This document shows, piece after piece, positions 24,304-32,470 of a stretch of DNA of 64,000 nt (positions are counted from its first letter, which is position 1; every line of letters begins with the position of its first letter). Source of the DNA: Micromonospora humi (lineage in GTDB: Bacteria > Actinomycetota > Actinomycetes > Mycobacteriales > Micromonosporaceae); the NCBI RefSeq assembly GCF_900090105.1, contig NZ_FMDM01000002.1, positions 484,995-548,994 of the forward strand, in the 5' to 3' direction. A program made the translations under genes and the position numbers. The notes under the pieces were generated by a model. It had not been told where the DNA came from. It was given only the letters and a program-made list of their open reading frames with translations, and did no database searches.

Positions 24304-25008
24304 TCACCGTGCCGCGCCCGCGCCACCGCCGACCGTCGCGTCCGACTCGGCGGCGCGGACCGCCCGCCGGCGCCGCTTGCCCGGCGGCGGGACCAGCGCC
24401 GACAGGTCGCCACCGGTGTCGTTGAGCCGGACCAGGAACGGCCGCAGCGGCGTGTAGCGGATCGCCGTCACCGACGCCGGGTCGGCCACGATCCGCTGAA
24501 AAAGATCCAGGTGTACGCCGAGCGCGTCCGCCACGATGGCCTTGATCACGTCGCCGTGGCTGCACGCCAGCCAGACCGCCTCGGGCCCGTGCTCGGCGGT
24601 GACCCGCGCGTCCCACGCCCGCACCGCCGCGACCGCTCGCGCGGACATCGCCGCCATCGACTCGCCCTCCGGGAAGGCGGCGGCACTCGGGTGCTGCTGC
24701 ACCACGGGCCAGAGCGGCTCCTTCGCCAACTTCTTCAGCGACTGCCCCTCCCAGGCGCCGTAGCCGCACTCGATCAGCCCGTCCTCGACCACCGGCTCGG
24801 CCTGCGGCAACGCCAGCTCCAGGGTCTGCCGGCAGCGGATCAGCGGGCTGGTCACCACCGCCGCGAGCGGCAGCCCGGCGAGCCGGCCGCCCACCGCCGT
24901 GGCCTGGGCCCGCCCGGTGTCGTCCAACTCGACCGGTTGCCGGCCGGCCAGGCCACCGTCGGCGTTCGCGGTGGTCCGGCCGTGTCGCAGAAGCAGAAGG
25001 GTCGCCAC
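24304..25008 (-). CDS. Histidine phosphatase (MSMEG_4193 type)
   Basis: This 234-residue phosphoglycerate-mutase-superfamily phosphatase has the catalytic RHG in LLLLRHGRTTANA with the phospho-accepting His, the second catalytic His in LACSHGDVIKAI, Arg in SPLIRCRQTLE, and an acidic donor in ECGYGAWEG. The basic tail (PPGKRRRRAVRAAE) is unusual. The GTG at 25006-25008 places MATLLLLRHG at the N-terminus and has a -10 box 7 nt upstream; two earlier in-frame GTG codons lie between that box and the start. It belongs to the conserved mshC-DUF3090-uppP neighbourhood. Substrate unknown. Confidence 0.88.
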   Translation of the reverse strand: MATLLLLRHGRTTANADGGLAGRQPVELDDTGRAQATAVGGRLAGLPLAAVVTSPLIRCRQTLELALPQAEPVVEDGLIECGYGAWEGQSLKKLAKEPLWPVVQQHPSAAAFPEGESMAAMSARAVAAVRAWDARVTAEHGPEAVWLACSHGDVIKAIVADALGVHLDLFQRIVADPASVTAIRYTPLRPFLVRLNDTGGDLSALVPPPGKRRRRAVRAAESDATVGGGAGAAR

Positions 25009-25015
25009 GCCCACC

Positions 25016-25021
25016 ACCCTA
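25016..25021 (-). promoter_or_regulatory. -10 box TAGGGT for the phosphatase gene
   Basis: TAGGGT on the minus strand is separated by 7 nt from the GTG at 25006-25008 and decides that start. Confidence 0.45.
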
Positions 25022-25126
25022 GGCGGTGCCACCTCGGCAACCGTCCCCCCACCACCGCAGCGCCACCCACACTCCCCCACCGCCCCCAACCCGGCCGGCC
25101 GCTCGACCAGCCGCGGCCGCCCGAAG

Positions 25127-25191
25127 CGGTTGACCATGAAGTTGGCCGCCACAAACCGGACACCACCCACCGCCAACTTCATGATCGACCG
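25127..25191. repeat. Inverted repeat with CATGAAGTTGGC arms
   Basis: CGGTTGACCATGAAGTTGGC (25127-25146) is matched, with two differences, by the reverse complement of 25172-25191, giving arms of about 20 bp around a 25-nt loop. I recall similar TGATCATGAAGTTG elements dispersed in Micromonospora-type genomes. Confidence 0.8.
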
Positions 25192-25290
25192 AGTCCGGCC
25201 CGCCAGTGCCGGGCGCGCCCCGCACCGGACGCCCCCGGGAACCCGACAGGCCCTCCCCTCCGCGCGCGGCAGGGACCAACACCCACCCAC

Positions 25291-25360
25291 CGATCTTGCA
25301 CTTTGGGCCCGCCCATACCGGGATGATTCCGGCGCTGGCGGGGCCGTAAGTGCAAGATCG
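25291..25360. repeat. Inverted repeat with CGATCTTGCACTT arms
   Basis: CGATCTTGCACTT (25291-25303) is repeated inverted and exactly at 25348-25360. Inner GGGCCCGCC and GGCGGGGCC segments can extend the stem, giving a 70-nt structured element. Confidence 0.8.
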
Positions 25361-25485
25361 ACGGAGGCGTGGGGCGCGGGGCGCGGGGCGCGGGCGGGTG
25401 GGCGGTATGTCCGGTGCGGGGGTGGTCGGGGACACCTGGCGGGTGGAATGGGTGCGGGGGCGGGGGCGTTATACCCGGTGCACGG

Positions 25486-25650
25486 CTGAGCAGCGGAAAC
25501 ACCTGCCAACGGATCCTGGGTCCGGGGAATGACGGCGGGGCGCCGGTCGTTGCACACGGTTCCGCCGCCACGACGAGGCCCCCCGCCCCGTGAGCCCGGC
25601 GGAGTCCCCCGCGAGAGCGCCTGACGGTGCTCGCACACCCACCCCCGGGT
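25486..25650 (+). ncRNA. Candidate c-di-AMP (ydaO-type) riboswitch leader
   Basis: The untranslated region before the secreted protein contains GAGCAGCGGAAACACC, GGGTCCGGGGAATGACGG, a GTTGCA segment and a GCGAGAGCGCC block, spaced like the conserved patches I recall for actinobacterial ydaO-yuaA leaders upstream of peptidoglycan-remodelling genes. The downstream product is of that class. The match is from memory, not a covariance model, so the boundaries and identity are tentative. Confidence 0.4.
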
Positions 25651-25673
25651 GTCGACCCCCGAATGGAGCCCCC

Positions 25674-26249
25674 ATGAACACCATGCTGCGCAAGAGCATC
25701 CTCGGCATCGCCGGTCTGACCGTCGCCGGTGGCCTGGCCGCCGGCCCGCTCAACCACCACGACAGCACCCCGACCGCCCGCGACGTGGCGGTCACCGCGC
25801 AGGCCGACCCGGCCGCGCTCGTCCCGCACGGCGTGCAGGGCGCGCAGTCCCGCGTCGACCTGAACGACGAGCAGACCGCCAACGTCAAGGCGATCATCGC
25901 CGCCACCAAGAAGGCCGGCATGGACGAGCGCGCCGCGGTCGTCTCGATCGCCACCAGCCTGCAGGAGTCGAAGCTGGAGAACCTCGGCCACCTCGGCGAC
26001 CGCAACGACCACGACTCGCTGGGCCTGTTCCAGCAGCGCCCGTCCAGTGGTTGGGGCACGCCGGAGCAGATCACCGACCCCGAGTACTCGACGCTCGCCT
26101 TCCTCAAGGGCCTCAAGCAGGTCGACGGCTGGCAGGACATGCCGCTGACTCAGGCGGCGCAGACCGTGCAGGTCAGCGCCTACCCCGACGCGTACGCGCA
26201 GTGGGAGCACCAGGCCGCCGACCTGGTCGCCCAGCACTGGAACAGCTGA
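25674..26249 (+). CDS. Secreted transglycosylase-like protein
   Basis: This 191-residue exported protein has a signal sequence (MLRKSILGIAGLTVAGGLAA) after an initial MNT. The mature domain contains AAVVSIATSLQESKLENL, with a Glu in the position of a lysozyme-type catalytic acid, followed by HDSLGLFQQRPSSGWGTPEQI and SAYPDAYAQWEHQA, the pattern of actinobacterial cell-wall lytic transglycosylase-like proteins. It probably trims peptidoglycan. The long structured leader upstream suggests riboswitch control. ATG 25674 follows GGAG by about 8 nt; ATG 25683 is an alternative. A perfect terminator hairpin follows. Confidence 0.82.
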   Translation: MNTMLRKSILGIAGLTVAGGLAAGPLNHHDSTPTARDVAVTAQADPAALVPHGVQGAQSRVDLNDEQTANVKAIIAATKKAGMDERAAVVSIATSLQESKLENLGHLGDRNDHDSLGLFQQRPSSGWGTPEQITDPEYSTLAFLKGLKQVDGWQDMPLTQAAQTVQVSAYPDAYAQWEHQAADLVAQHWNS

Positions 26250-26257
26250 CGAACGAG

Positions 26258-26290
26258 AAGGCCGGCACCCCGTGACGGGGTGCCGGCCTT
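26258..26290 (+). terminator. Perfect 15-bp terminator hairpin
   Basis: AAGGCCGGCACCCCG and CGGGGTGCCGGCCTT pair perfectly around TGA, 9 bp after the stop. It lies between convergent genes and may also serve uppP. Confidence 0.85.
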
Positions 26291-26306
26291 CGTCGTGTCG
26301 CCTGGA

Positions 26307-27143
26307 TCAGGTGGCGCTGATCGTGCCGGTGAGCAGCAGGCAGAGCACCAGCGTGCCGAGCGCCACCCGGTAGAGCACGAACAGGTAGAGCGTGTGGTGC
26401 GCGACGTAGCGCAGCAGCCAGGCGATGGCCGCGTAGCCGATGGCGAACGCGATCAGCGTGGCCACCACCATCTGCGCCACGCTCGGCGCGGCGGTGCCGG
26501 GCGCGGACGGCTCGAAGACGTCCGGCAGGCTGAACACGCCGGAGATCACCACGGCGGGGATGGCCAGCAGGAACGAGTAACGCGCCGCCGTCTCCCGGGT
26601 GAGGTTGAGGAACAGCCCGACGGTGAGCGTGCCACCCGAGCGGGAGACCCCGGGGATGAGCGCCATGGCCTGCCCCAGCCCCATCGCCACGCCGTCGCGC
26701 ATCCGGAAGTTCTCCAGCGTGCGGGTCTGCCGCCCCCAGTACTCGGCGAACGCGAGCACCAGCGCGAAGAAGATCAACGTGAACGAGATGAGGTAGAGGT
26801 TCCGTCCGGCGGTGCGGATCTGGTCCTTGAAGAGCAGCCCGAGGATCCCGATCGGGATGGTGCCGACGATGACGTACCAGCCCATCCGGTAGTCGAGGCT
26901 GGAGCGCACCGAGCGGTCGACCAGGCCCAGGCACCAGGTGCGGACGATCCGCCAGATGTCCTTGAAGAAGTAGATCAGCACGGCGGCCTCGGTGCCGAGC
27001 TGGGTGACCGCGGTGAACGACGCGCCCGCGTCCCGGCCGAAGAAGATCGCCGAGGTGATCCGCAGGTGGCCGGACGACGACACCGGCAGGAACTCCGTCA
27101 GCCCCTGGACGACGCCCAGGACGATGGCCTCGACCCAGGTCAC
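26307..27143 (-). CDS. uppP: Undecaprenyl-diphosphatase
   Basis: This 278-residue polytopic enzyme dephosphorylates undecaprenyl pyrophosphate to recycle the lipid carrier for peptidoglycan; overexpression of relatives gives bacitracin resistance. Family motifs are present: [23 protein letters not shown] near the N-terminus (catalytic Glu and His) and [17 protein letters not shown] in the middle, with about eight hydrophobic helices. GTG 27143 overlaps the end of the upstream F420 oxidoreductase by four bases, so they are co-translated. It is part of the neighbourhood shared with mycobacterial mshC-uppP loci. Confidence 0.95.
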   Translation of the reverse strand: MTWVEAIVLGVVQGLTEFLPVSSSGHLRITSAIFFGRDAGASFTAVTQLGTEAAVLIYFFKDIWRIVRTWCLGLVDRSVRSSLDYRMGWYVIVGTIPIGILGLLFKDQIRTAGRNLYLISFTLIFFALVLAFAEYWGRQTRTLENFRMRDGVAMGLGQAMALIPGVSRSGGTLTVGLFLNLTRETAARYSFLLAIPAVVISGVFSLPDVFEPSAPGTAAPSVAQMVVATLIAFAIGYAAIAWLLRYVAHHTLYLFVLYRVALGTLVLCLLLTGTISAT

Positions 27144-28192
27144 TCGCCGACCCCGGACAGCTCCAGCGCCTCGGCGACGGTGCGCAGCGTGTTGACGCCG
27201 CTGTCCCGGTCGGCCACGAACAACGTCACCGACAGGGTGGTCACGCCCGCGGCGGCGTACTCCCGCATCCGCTCGGCGATGCGCTCCTTCGGGCCGAGCA
27301 GCGAGGTGCGGTCGATGAACTCCATCGGCACCGCGGCGGCCGCGTCGCGCTGCCGCTTGGCCAGGTAGAGCTCCTGGACCTCGCGGGCCGCGTCGCCGTA
27401 GCCCATCCGGGTGGCGAGCTGGTTGTAGAAGTTCTGCTTCCGGCTGCCCATCCCGCCGACGTAGAGCGCGGCGTACCAGCGGACCAGCTCGGCGCAGGTG
27501 GCGACGTCGTCGCCGACCACCACCGGCACCGACGGGACCACGTCGAAGCCGGCCAGCTCCTTGCCGGCGGTGGCTCGCCCGGCCCGGATCGCGGCGAGGT
27601 GCTCCTCGGCGAACTCCGGGGCGAAGAAGACGGCCAGCCAGCCGTCGGCGATCTCGCCGGCCAGCTCCAGGTTCTTCGGGCCGACGGCGGCCAGGTAGAT
27701 CGGGATGTGCTCGCGCGGCGGGTGGAAGCTCAGGCGCAGGGCCTTGCCCGGGCCGTTTGGCAGCGGCAGTGTGTGGTGCTCGCCGTCGTACGCGACCTCC
27801 TTGCGGGCCACCGCGAGCTTGACGATGTCGACGTACTCCCGGGTCCGCGACAGCGGCTTGGCGAACCGGACGCCGTGCCAGCCCTCGGAGACCTGCGGGC
27901 CGGAGACGCCGAGGCCGAGCCGGAACCGGCCGCCGGAGAGCGCGTCGATGGTCGCGGCGGTCATCGCGGTCATCGCCGGGGTGCGCGCGGGAATCTGCAT
28001 GACGGCGGAGCCGAGGTCGATCCGCTGCGTCTGCCCGGCCATCCAGGCGAGCATGCTCGGCGAGTCGGAGCCGTACGCCTCCGCGGCCCACACCACCGAG
28101 TAGCCGAGCCGGTCCGCCTCCTGGGCGAACGCCAGGTGGTCGGCCGGCGTGCTCCAGGCCGTCTGGTATCCGAGGTTGAGCCCGAGTCGCAC
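27140..28192 (-). CDS. LLM-class F420-dependent oxidoreductase
   Basis: This 350-residue luciferase-like monooxygenase-fold protein is of the F420-using subgroup: [10 protein letters not shown] start, [47 protein letters not shown] and [19 protein letters not shown] are diagnostic barrel strands and cofactor contacts. The substrate is unknown. GTG 28190-28192 is chosen because GGAGG lies four bases upstream; the longer frame to 28276 adds a basic tail with no ribosome site. It overlaps uppP, forming a two-gene unit whose pairing is common in actinomycetes. Confidence 0.92.
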   Translation of the reverse strand: MRLGLNLGYQTAWSTPADHLAFAQEADRLGYSVVWAAEAYGSDSPSMLAWMAGQTQRIDLGSAVMQIPARTPAMTAMTAATIDALSGGRFRLGLGVSGPQVSEGWHGVRFAKPLSRTREYVDIVKLAVARKEVAYDGEHHTLPLPNGPGKALRLSFHPPREHIPIYLAAVGPKNLELAGEIADGWLAVFFAPEFAEEHLAAIRAGRATAGKELAGFDVVPSVPVVVGDDVATCAELVRWYAALYVGGMGSRKQNFYNQLATRMGYGDAAREVQELYLAKRQRDAAAAVPMEFIDRTSLLGPKERIAERMREYAAAGVTTLSVTLFVADRDSGVNTLRTVAEALELSGVGE

Positions 28193-28356
28193 TGGTCCTC
28201 CCACCGTCCGCACCACAGGTCGCATCAGGTTACGCAATGCCGGTGCCACCGCCGACGACCGGCTCGCCCCGAACACGTCACACCGCCCTGCGGTCGCGCG
28301 GGAAGTTGACTACGGCGAGGATATCCGTGACGCCGGGATCGAAATAAGGTTCACCC

Positions 28357-29328
28357 ATGCAACAGCGACCGCTCGGCCGAAGCGGGCTGGCGGTTTCGCG
28401 GCTCGCGCTCGGCACCATGACCTGGGGACGGGACACCGATGCCGACGACGCGGCCGCCCAGCTGAAGAGCTACCTCGACGCGGGCGGCAACCTCGTCGAC
28501 ACCGCCGACGTGTACGCCGACGGCGACGCGGAGTCGGTGATCGGCTCGCTGCTGGGCAGCCTGGTCGACCGCGACGAGCTGCTCATCGCCACCAAGGCGG
28601 GGCTGCGGCCGGGCAGCGGGCGCCGCCGTGACGGCTCCCGCGGGCACCTGCTGCGCACGCTGGACGCCTCGCTGCGCCGGCTCGGCACCGACCACGTCGA
28701 CCTCTGGCAGGTGCACGGCTACGACCCGGACACGCCGCTGGAGGAGACGCTCACCGCCCTGGACCACGCGGTGTCCAGCGGCAAGGCGCGCTACGTGGGC
28801 GTCTCGAACTTCTCCGGCTGGCAGACCGCCCGGGCCGCCGCCTGGCAGGCCGCCTGGCCGGGGCGGGCGCCGGTGGTCGCCGCCCAGGTGGAGTACTCGC
28901 TGCTGGAGCGCGGCATCGAGCGTGAGGTGCTGCCGGCCTGCGCCGGGATGGGGCTGGGCGTGCTGCCCTGGTCGCCGCTGGGCCGGGGCGTGCTCACCGG
29001 CAAGTACCGCAACGGCCGCCCGGCCGACTCGCGTGCGGTGTCGCCGCACTTCGAGCGCTTCGTCGGCACCTACCTGGAGCCCCGCTGCTCCAGCATCGTG
29101 GAGGCGGTGGCCATCGCCGCCGGCGGGCTCGGTGTGTCGCCGACGGAGGTGGCGCTGGCCTGGGTGCGGGACCGGCCCGGGGTGACCGCGCCGATCCTCG
29201 GCGCCCGCACCGTCGGGCAGCTGCTGGGCGCGCTCCAGGTGGAGCGGATGACGCTGCCGGACGAGATCGTCACGGCGTTGGACGACGTCTCCGCGGTGCC
29301 GGTCGGCTACCCGGAGCGCGACGGCTGA
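28357..29328 (+). CDS. Aldo/keto reductase
   Basis: This 323-residue NADPH-dependent reductase barrel has catalytic Asp and Tyr in NLVDTADVYADG, Lys in LIATKAGLR, and His in DLWQVHGYDPDTPLEET, completing the tetrad. The C-terminal cofactor segment includes LAWVRDRPGVTAPILGARTVGQL. It belongs to the YajO/YghZ-like AKR group acting on small aldehydes or ketones. A start immediately before QQRPLGRSGL fits the family. It is divergent from the F420 oxidoreductase with 164 bp between, room for two promoters. Confidence 0.92.
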   Translation: MQQRPLGRSGLAVSRLALGTMTWGRDTDADDAAAQLKSYLDAGGNLVDTADVYADGDAESVIGSLLGSLVDRDELLIATKAGLRPGSGRRRDGSRGHLLRTLDASLRRLGTDHVDLWQVHGYDPDTPLEETLTALDHAVSSGKARYVGVSNFSGWQTARAAAWQAAWPGRAPVVAAQVEYSLLERGIEREVLPACAGMGLGVLPWSPLGRGVLTGKYRNGRPADSRAVSPHFERFVGTYLEPRCSSIVEAVAIAAGGLGVSPTEVALAWVRDRPGVTAPILGARTVGQLLGALQVERMTLPDEIVTALDDVSAVPVGYPERDG

Positions 29329-29395
29329 CCCGGGAGCGATCCGGGTCACGCCCAGGGGGTGGCGAAGGGCCCGCGAGCTGGGCAGCATAGAGCCC

Positions 29396-29587
29396 ATGGA
29401 CTACGAATACGCGCCGCTGCGGTTGCCTTCGAACGTCGATCGGTTGACCGCCGCGGCGCAGCTGGCGATCCAGGCGGAGTTCTCCGGCTGGGAGTTGGCC
29501 CGGGTGCGGCTCTACCGGGACGGCACGCGGCAGGTGATGCTGCGCCGTCGCGTGGTGAGCAAGCCGCAGCCGGGCCTGTCCTACTGA
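29396..29587 (+). CDS. DUF5703-family small protein
   Basis: This 63-residue protein matches the short actinobacterial family with a YEYAPLRLPSNVDRLTA beginning, a central GWELARVRLYRDGTRQVMLRRRV and a variable tail. It is predicted to be a single beta-alpha-beta unit rich in Arg. Function unknown; in other actinomycetes it lies near the M20 peptidase gene, as here (30355-31674). ATG is used; the upstream 67 bp contain no strong ribosome site. Confidence 0.8.
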   Translation: MDYEYAPLRLPSNVDRLTAAAQLAIQAEFSGWELARVRLYRDGTRQVMLRRRVVSKPQPGLSY

Positions 29588-29597
29588 CGGGTCCCGC

Positions 29598-29631
29598 CCC
29601 GGGGCCGCGCCGCGCGCGGTGCGGCCCCGGG
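29598..29631. terminator. Hairpin between convergent DUF5703 and acidic-protein genes
   Basis: CCCGGGGCCGC pairs with GCGGCCCCGGG around a self-complementary CG-rich loop. It is centrally placed between the two stop codons and likely bidirectional. Confidence 0.7.
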
Positions 29632-29641
29632 CGAGCACTGC

Positions 29642-30295
29642 CTAGTGGGCGTGGTCGTGCTCGTCGTCGAGCTCCAGGAACGGGTGCTCGTCGAGCCGGC
29701 CGACCAGCCGGTCGTCGACGGCCGGCTGGAACGGGCCGACCGGGTCGTCGTCGTCGAACGACTCCAGGTCGACCGGCGTGCCGACCTCGCTGACCATGAC
29801 CACGCCGTCGAGCGGCTCCAGCTCGGGCACGTCGAGCGCGGAGAGCGAGCCGTCGCCGCTCTGCAGCAGCTCCAGCACCGCCTCGCCGACGCCTTCCACC
29901 GGCGCCGGCTCGTCCTCCTCCGGGGTGCCCTCCCGGCGGGCCGCCTCGGCGACCCGCAGCAGCGCGGCGACGCTGGGCACCCGGTAGTCGCGCCGCTGCC
30001 GCACCGAGATCACCCGCGGGTGCGGGTCGGTGGGCTCGCCGCCCTCGACCGCGCCGAAGCGCTCGTCCGCCTCGTCCGGGTCGATCGACTCGACGTCCCA
30101 GGGCGTCACCTCGCCGAACGCGTCGAGCAACTGCTCGTCGTAGGCGAACGAGGCGTTGTTCAACGCGACGTACGCCTGCCAGACGGCGTCGTCGTCGATC
30201 CGGCCCTGCGCGGCCCGGACGGCGGCCAGGTGGGTGCGGGCGGCGTCGATCACCTGCTCGAGGGCGGCGTCCAGCTCAGCGTGCTGGTCGGTCAT
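29642..30295 (-). CDS. Acidic hypothetical protein, 217 residues
   Basis: This soluble, strongly acidic protein has a helical N-terminal part (HAELDAALEQVIDAARTHLAA), a middle with RVISVRQRRDYRVPSVAALLRVAEAARRE and a low-complexity acidic C-terminus ending HPFLELDDEHDHAH, whose His/Asp-rich tail could bind metal. No domain name is recognised. It lies 59 bp downstream of the M20 peptidase gene on the same strand and is probably co-transcribed with it. ATG 30295 follows GAAGGGA by about ten bases. Confidence 0.7.
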   Translation of the reverse strand: MTDQHAELDAALEQVIDAARTHLAAVRAAQGRIDDDAVWQAYVALNNASFAYDEQLLDAFGEVTPWDVESIDPDEADERFGAVEGGEPTDPHPRVISVRQRRDYRVPSVAALLRVAEAARREGTPEEDEPAPVEGVGEAVLELLQSGDGSLSALDVPELEPLDGVVMVSEVGTPVDLESFDDDDPVGPFQPAVDDRLVGRLDEHPFLELDDEHDHAH

Positions 30296-30354
30296 ATGAG
30301 GCAGTCCCTTCGCGATGGGGGAGGTCCGCGGCGGCGGCGCCGCGGCGGGCGCGG

Positions 30355-31674
30355 TCAGCAGTTGCGGAGGAAGCGGTCGAGAACCCGCACGCCGAACTGT
30401 AGTCCGTCCAGCGGGACGCGCTCGTCGATGCCGTGGAACAGGCCGGAGAAATTGAGGTCGGCGGGCAGCCGCAGCGGCGCGAAGCCGAAGCAGCGGATGC
30501 CGAGCTGGGAGAACGCCTTGGCGTCGGTGCCGCCGGAGAGCATGTACGGCACCGGGTGCGCGCCCGGGTCCTCGGCGCGCAGCGCGGCCGACATCTGCTC
30601 GACCAGGTCGCCGTCGAACGTGGTCTCCAGGGCCGGCTGGCGCTGGACGTACTCGATGGCGATGTCCGGGCCGACCAGCTCGCGCAGCTGCCGCTCCAGT
30701 TCCTCGCTCTGCCCGGGCAGGCTGCGGCAGTCGATGGTGGCGGTGGCCCGGCCGGGGATGACGTTGTCCTTGTAGCCGGCGGCCAGCCGGGTGGGGTTGG
30801 CGGTGTTGCGGATCGTGGCACCGATGATGTTGGCGATCGGGCCGAGCTTGGCGATCGCGGTCTCCGGGTCCTCCGGGTCGATCTCGATGCCCAGCACGTC
30901 GCCGACCTCGGCCAGGAACGCCCGCACGGTGTCGGTCATGACCACCGGGAACCGGTGCCGGCCGATCCGGGCGACCGCCTCGGCGAGCGCGGTCACCGCG
31001 TTGTCGTCGTGCACCATCGAGCCGTGCCCGGGCCGCCCCCGGGCGTGCAGGCGCAGCCAGTCGATGCCCTTCTCCGCGGTCTCGATCAGATAGAGCCGGC
31101 GGGCGTCGTCGACGGAGTAGGAGAAGCCGCCCACCTCCCCGATCGCCTCGGTGCAGCCGTCGAACAGCCCTCGGTGGTTGCGGGCCAGGAAGTGCGCGCC
31201 GTAGTCGCTGCCGGCCTCCTCGTCGGCGGTGAAGGCGAGCACGACGTCGCGTCGGGGCCGGACGCCGGTGCGCTGCCAGTCGCGCACCACGGCCAGCACC
31301 ATGGCGTCGAAGTCCTTCATGTCGATCGCGCCGCGGCCCCACAGGTAGCCGTCGCGGATCTCGCCGGAGAACGGGTGCACCGACCACTCGTCGGGGTCGG
31401 CGGGCACCACGTCGAGGTGACCGTGCACGAGCAGCGCGTCCCGGCCCGGCTCGGTGCCGGGGATCCGGGCCACCAGGTTGGCCCGCCCGGGCGCCGACTC
31501 GTGGATCTCGGCGTCGACGCCGACCTCGGCGAGCTTCTCCGCGACGTACTCCGCGGCGCGCCGCTCCCCCGCGCTGGTGTCGTTGTCCCCGGTGTTGGTG
31601 GTGTCGATGCGCAGCAGGTCCCGGCAGAGGTCCACGACCTCGTCGGTGGGCTGGGGTGAGGCGGAGGTCGTCAT
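30355..31674 (-). CDS. M20-family metallopeptidase (dipeptidase/deacylase)
   Basis: This 439-residue enzyme has the two-zinc M20 motifs: His86 in LLVHGHLDVVP with Asp88, bridging Asp118 in GRGAIDMKD, catalytic Glu152-Glu153 in FTADEEAGSD, and downstream GFSYSV and LSGGTDAKAFSQLGI metal regions. The dimerisation lid lies between about 200 and 310. M20A relatives hydrolyse dipeptides, N-acyl amino acids or carboxylated amides; assignment beyond family is not possible. GGAAG precedes ATG 31672-31674. A mycobacterial orthologue lies in the same metH-uppP neighbourhood, to my recollection. Confidence 0.92.
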   Translation of the reverse strand: MTTSASPQPTDEVVDLCRDLLRIDTTNTGDNDTSAGERRAAEYVAEKLAEVGVDAEIHESAPGRANLVARIPGTEPGRDALLVHGHLDVVPADPDEWSVHPFSGEIRDGYLWGRGAIDMKDFDAMVLAVVRDWQRTGVRPRRDVVLAFTADEEAGSDYGAHFLARNHRGLFDGCTEAIGEVGGFSYSVDDARRLYLIETAEKGIDWLRLHARGRPGHGSMVHDDNAVTALAEAVARIGRHRFPVVMTDTVRAFLAEVGDVLGIEIDPEDPETAIAKLGPIANIIGATIRNTANPTRLAAGYKDNVIPGRATATIDCRSLPGQSEELERQLRELVGPDIAIEYVQRQPALETTFDGDLVEQMSAALRAEDPGAHPVPYMLSGGTDAKAFSQLGIRCFGFAPLRLPADLNFSGLFHGIDERVPLDGLQFGVRVLDRFLRNC

Positions 31675-31803
31675 CGCTTCCTTATACCAGCCGGGCGGGC
31701 CGCGACGGCCGGCGCGGTGCGGTGCGGTTTCGCGCGACGCGCGGGCGGGTAACGCCGAACATCGATTCCGGCCACCACTGCCGGCCACCACGAGGAGGGC
31801 ACC

Positions 31804-32421
31804 ATGACCGTCCCCCTGCCGCCGCTGCCGCCCGCCGCCGACGACGCGTACCGGCCGGGTGGGCGGAGCCTGGCCGACCTCGTGGACGCCGAGCACCGCA
31901 CCCTGCTCGAGTTGGCCGACCGGGTGACCGAGCCGGGGCTGGACCCGGCGGGCCGGCGCCGGGTGCTCGACGTGCTGACCGCCGCGGTGTCGCGGCACCT
32001 GTCCGCCGAGGAGCAGTACCTGTTCCCGGCCGCCCGCGCCGCGGTGCCGGAGAGCGCCGACCTGGTCGCCCGGGAGATCGAGGCGGACGCCGCCCTGTTG
32101 ACCGCGTTGAAGCACCTGTCCGGTCCGGACGACGCGGTGGTCGCCGACGTGGCCGAGCGGGTCCGTCGGCACGTGAGCCGGGTGGCCGCGCTGGTCACGC
32201 CGCTGCGCGAGGTGGCCAGCGACGCCGAGCTGATCCGGCTGGGCAACCGGTGGGAGATCGCGGAGGAGGCCGCGCCGACCCGCCCGCACCCGGGCACCCC
32301 GGCCACCCCGCCGTGGAACAAGATCGTCGAGCCGGCGGTGGGCGTGCTGGACAAGGTCCGCGACGCGGTCACCGGGCGGCGCACCCGCCTGGCCGACCTG
32401 GAGCACCGCCGGGACGCCTGA
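31804..32421 (+). CDS. Hemerythrin-HHE domain protein
   Basis: This 205-residue protein has a four-helix cation-binding domain: LADLVDAEHRTLLELADRV supplies the first His-x-x-x-Leu/Glu pair, VSRHLSAEEQYLFPAARA the HxxxE motif, and later VRRHVSRVAAL another His, consistent with a non-haem di-iron or mononuclear site for O2, NO or ROS sensing. The C-terminal third (WNKIVEPAVGVLDKVRDAVTGRR) is a separate amphipathic helix. GAGGAGGGCACC directly precedes the ATG. It is transcribed toward the LysR gene but 49 bp away, with that gene having its own promoter. Confidence 0.85.
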   Translation: MTVPLPPLPPAADDAYRPGGRSLADLVDAEHRTLLELADRVTEPGLDPAGRRRVLDVLTAAVSRHLSAEEQYLFPAARAAVPESADLVAREIEADAALLTALKHLSGPDDAVVADVAERVRRHVSRVAALVTPLREVASDAELIRLGNRWEIAEEAAPTRPHPGTPATPPWNKIVEPAVGVLDKVRDAVTGRRTRLADLEHRRDA

Positions 32422-32458
32422 GCCGAACCGCCCCTTCCCGGACACCCGTTCGTGGTCC

Positions 32459-32464
32459 TACCGT
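32459..32464 (+). promoter_or_regulatory. -10 box TACCGT for a leaderless LysR gene
   Basis: TACCGT lies 6 nt before ATG 32471 (spacer CACCGT), in the 49-bp gap after the hemerythrin gene. Confidence 0.5.
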
Positions 32465-32470
32465 CACCGT

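Larger units (their letters stand above)
25009..25673. other. 665-bp intergenic region with hairpins and a candidate riboswitch
   Basis: No convincing coding sequence lies here. It holds the phosphatase promoter (25016-25021), two large inverted repeats (25127-25191 and 25291-25360) and, from about 25486, a structured GC-rich leader before the secreted protein gene. GTTATACC near 25468 could be that leader's -10 element. Confidence 0.6.
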
